Translations under genes and position numbers: made by a program | Shown: positions 60,679 through 64,000 of the stretch, piece after piece | Layout: each line of letters begins with the position of its first letter | Numbering within the stretch: the first letter of the stretch is position 1 | Origin: Circinella umbellata | Taxonomy: Eukaryota > Mucoromycota > Mucoromycetes > Mucorales > Lichtheimiaceae | Length of the DNA stretch: 64,000 bases | Direction: 5' to 3' | Assembly: GCA_025093555.1 (NCBI GenBank) | Contig: JAIWNF010000051.1 | Span: 124,001 to 188,000, forward strand | The notes under the pieces: model-generated | The model's database searches: none | Told to the model about the DNA's origin: nothing | Seen by the model: the letters and a program-made list of their open reading frames with translations, nothing else

Positions 60679-63600
60679 AAAAAATCATTGAACTTTTCTT
60701 TTTTGTATGTAGACAAATCATTTTGTTATAAATCAATGTGCATCAAAAATATATCTCTTACATTGTATACAGTAAGAAATAATATATTACCTATATTGAA
60801 GAATGGTACACAATACGTATACGCGTTATTAGAGTAACAGCAAGTGAATTTGGATGTACAGTAGTAACAATCTTTGGGGTAACGTTGTGCGCACGACTAG
60901 AATCCCAAAGTGACAGTTCAGCAAAAAGATCGAAGTTTTGCTTGCTTTTTTTCTTTCGTATCAATTGAAGTCTCAGCGGGGAAAAAAATAAATGAAACAG
61001 CCATTCAAACGTCAAGGAATAAAGCCTAAATTGAATTGATTGAAAACAACAAAAACGTACTGTCTCTTCTCTGGCCTTTTCTTGTTTTATCATACCTTAT
61101 GATGCATACTCAGAGGGCAACAATGACGGTTTTTTTCAGTAAGACAACGCTATTAACTATAAGTTGAACTTGGCAATATACACACTTAGCAAGTTCATTA
61201 TGTATCGATTGCTCTATTACCGCTGTCCAATGCAACAGCAAACAACCGCCATCTAATTATTCCATCAATTTAAGAAATAAAAGCAAGTCTTCATTTGATC
61301 AATCGATATTTGGTAATAATTGCAACAATAGCAGGAACAATACTGTGTCTTAAAGATTGCAAATACTCGAATTTTTAAGCACCGAGTTGTCCTTCTAGAG
61401 CAGAATTTTATGAGAACATTGATAAGATGGCTGGTTGATAACATAATATATATACTCTTCGTGAAACATATATCACTAAAGAGAAATTAGTAATATAGTT
61501 CATAATGTATATATTATAGATCATTTTCTTAAATTACGTTGCAATTTTTAGACATGATAGTTTCTGTATAATACCTTCAATAAAATAAATCAATTTAAAT
61601 GAGTAATTAATTAATTGGCTACACATTAAGACAAGAGGACCAATAAAAAGAACTCCGTCTTTGTGTCTTAAAGGGAGCCGGATGAAAAAGATTCCACTTT
61701 TCGTGCGTATTACAACAGATGATGGAATGAAGTTATTAATTTGATATGCTTCTGTTGTATTTATTAATAAGATCTTTATACCCATTGAAAAGATAATCTC
61801 TTTTTAGACATAATTTCTATAAATTCTGACGCAAAGGCTCAGTATATTGCATTGAGGAGAATAATCTATCTTGAATTTCTGTACAGTCACAAAAGTAAAG
61901 CATACATTGTATAACTTGATCCGGTCACACTTTTCCAATGAAAATAGAACGGTAGAGCAGAATTTACAGTTTTCAAATTAGTAGTACTAAAGGCGCCGAG
62001 TAACGTAAGTACGTTTCCCATCCTTGTAAACATAATGGTATTTTATTTGTATTCCTAGTAATCATGCTTATCATTTGTGCTTTTTCTGCTGTACTATAGT
62101 GAGTTACATTCGGTAGGCAAGTATTAGACTAATGTACTTTTGGGATAAATATTGTGCCGAATCCTAAACCTTAAAGCAGTAGATTTACAGGATTTTCAAA
62201 AAAGCAATGTTGTATTTTCTCAAATACAATGTCACCCCAGAAAAAAAAATAGCTACATATGTCGTATTCCAATAACACAAAGGTACCTTGTTTCGAAGCC
62301 CGGTATAGAAAAATGGACACACCACCGCGCATAATATAATTTAAAGCTGCATCCATGTTTGACCAGCTGATAAGTAAAGAAGACATTAAGTGTCACAAGT
62401 ACATTGTAAAACAAGATAATCGGTAGATCATTCAATTTTGCATAATTATTACACACCAATGTCGGTCAGCAAAAGAAAAACCAACACGCCGGATGGTACA
62501 AGTAAATTACTTTAAGCATTGAAAATAACATTTATAGGAATTAGAGGTAACCGAATAATGCTGTAGTATATGGTAGTTCTAGTAACAATCCAGGAACGTC
62601 ATGCAGACGATACATGTGTTGCCTATTGCTTTCCCTCAAGCATAAACATGTAGCGATTTATATTAGTTAACATCTATGTTATTAAGTCGTTAAATTCGAT
62701 TGCTACATATCAAATAATATTTCATCTATATGATTTATGGCATATTAATATGAATTATCAATTTAATGCTTGAAAAAAAAAAAGATGAAAATAGTTCTTC
62801 CACTGAGACTGATACTCATCCATTATAATACGTAGTTTAGACTCTTTCCGTCGTTACATCATTTTCAGCGTTAAATATGAGCGGTACTCTTGTTTAACTC
62901 AGACCCTTAAATTGATATTACGAACAGTATATTTGTGATATTTTTTATTTCATAATATCGCAGAAAAAAGTAGATGTAATTCTATGAGCACCGTTTTATT
63001 ATAGCAAATATCAAGCATAAAATGGCATGATTTGACAATTTCAAAACTCAAATCCAATCATTCGTAACTAAGTGTTGAAGAGAGGAATAAATCGAAGCAA
63101 AGCTAACTAAAATCGGTAATTTGTAGCAAGATGATAGAAGAGGTATGTGTGGCGAGGATGAAGTTGTCGTTTCTAACAACGACTGAATCTAGAAAACCAT
63201 GTATATGTTCTATGCTTGATAATGACATTGCGCAAAGAAATAAAAATATTCTATATATGTTTAGACGTCATAGATTGTACGTACGGCAAAAAATACATGT
63301 ATGTTAAATAAAGCGTAGGAAAAATGCGATAAAAACAAAAGTTTGGTAACCCAACTATCAAACAAATCAAAAATTAACATATATATCAACTTCTCGCCAA
63401 AGATGAACGCCCGGTAAACATTTATAATGTTCCCACTGAATCTTTATTTATTTTGTGCAACGATGATCCAGTAGTCCGTACAAATGTAAATAGCTCACGT
63501 GAACCCCTCTATAGAACTGAGCAGCGAAGCACAAGAGAGATTTCTGCGTTCAGGTCGATCGTAATTCTGTAGTTTATGAACCGAGACTCTTTATCTCGAT

Positions 63601-63978
63601 ATATTACTGTTATCACATGAGAAGATCATGAGATAAGGCGTACATAGCATAGATGCTTTACTACTTATGTATGTATGTATATATATTATACATTATTATT
63701 CTTTTACGAACTATACTTTTATAGGCTTCTTTATCCATTTTTGAAATAATTTTCTTTTTTTTACCAGGATATAATTCTCTTTTTCTACTTCTGTACGTAG
63801 CCTAACAACGCAAAGCAAAACCAGTAAAGAAAATCAAGTTTCGAAGCCAGTAATAAAAATTGATATAAAATCACAATTCTTTTTTTTTCTTTTCTCTCTC
63901 ATCTTACTTTTTCTTTTTAATCTTAACTCTTCCCTTTCCCTACATTACTACTATTGCTATTGAGCTTTTTTATTCAAA

Positions 63979-64000
63979 ATGAAATTCACATCCCTTTCCT
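63979..64000 (+). CDS. Probable start of a gene running off the window (partial)
   Basis: An ATG at 63979 after a strong pyrimidine-rich leader opens the frame MKFTSLS to the window edge. The lysine followed by hydrophobic and hydroxyl residues would suit a signal peptide, but seven codons cannot identify a protein. The context matches the T/C-rich leaders seen before other starts in this window. Confidence 0.4.

Larger units (their letters stand above)
57552..63978. other. Gene-free right flank of about 6.4 kb with repeats
   Basis: No supported gene. After a CT/CA microsatellite come AT-rich DNA, a 348-base inverted-repeat element at 58601-58948, and three copies of a 20-base repeat between 59985 and 60645. 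The remainder has short frames of poor composition. The last 150 bases are strongly pyrimidine-rich (CTTTTCTCTCTCATC-like), typical of a leader before a start codon. Confidence 0.55.

Noticed and set aside
60791..61093. 100-codon minus-strand frame in the right desert
   Set aside because: No domain; begins and ends in low-complexity DNA near transposon relics.

Overview
The window is nuclear DNA of a filamentous fungus. Short GT-AG introns are dense, the DNA is AT-rich, coding regions carry poly-Q, poly-N and poly-S tracts, and there is a fungal Zn2Cys6 regulator, an Atg15 lipase and a cell-wall-integrity-type MAP kinase kinase. Gene style (many 50-150 bp introns, A/T-rich leaders, an expanded F-box family) best fits Mucoromycota, probably Mucorales. 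That placement is inference from style, not a database match. I saw no rRNA gene, tRNA gene or CRISPR array.

Layout. At 1.2-4.1 kb (minus) lies a four-exon Zn2Cys6 transcription factor. A gene-free stretch runs from 4.1 to 10.7 kb. At 10.7-20.0 kb is a compact block: a cystinosin-like PQ-loop transporter, mitochondrial ribosomal protein S4, an Efg1-like rRNA-processing protein (minus), the autophagic lipase Atg15, and the DNA primase large subunit Pri2. At 20.4-25.1 kb are three unrecognised intronless minus-strand genes: two small acidic proteins and a four-helix membrane protein. At 27.0-30.0 kb is a C1-RhoGAP protein containing a GC-AG intron.

From 30.5 to 57.6 kb every gene I recognise lies on the plus strand. 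First come three tandem paralogues with a TPR-like N-terminus, an F-box and leucine-rich repeats (Dia2/Pof3-like). They are followed by Tim8, an orphan protein with a CH-like domain, the Rag GTPase Gtr2, an Mdp1-type phosphatase, eIF2-alpha, an Mkk1/MkkA-like MAPKK, COG7 and an SH3-TBC Rab-GAP. The region 57.6-64.0 kb is gene-free but holds a long CT/CA microsatellite, a small TA-flanked inverted-repeat transposon, and several copies of another repeat. The last 22 bases look like the start of a new gene.

Functionally, several genes concern the vacuole/lysosome and nutrient or stress signalling: cystinosin, Atg15, Gtr2 (TORC1) and eIF2-alpha (general amino acid control). I see no evidence that they form a regulated cluster. 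The least ordinary features are the tandem F-box trio, the orphan minus-strand genes, the splicing oddities (GC-AG intron, juxtaposed AG|GT inside an intron, 14 and 17 bp exons) and the repeats in the right-hand gene desert. Exon borders were worked out by hand from reading frame, splice signals and family conservation; the exon lengths sum to an intact frame in every spliced gene listed.
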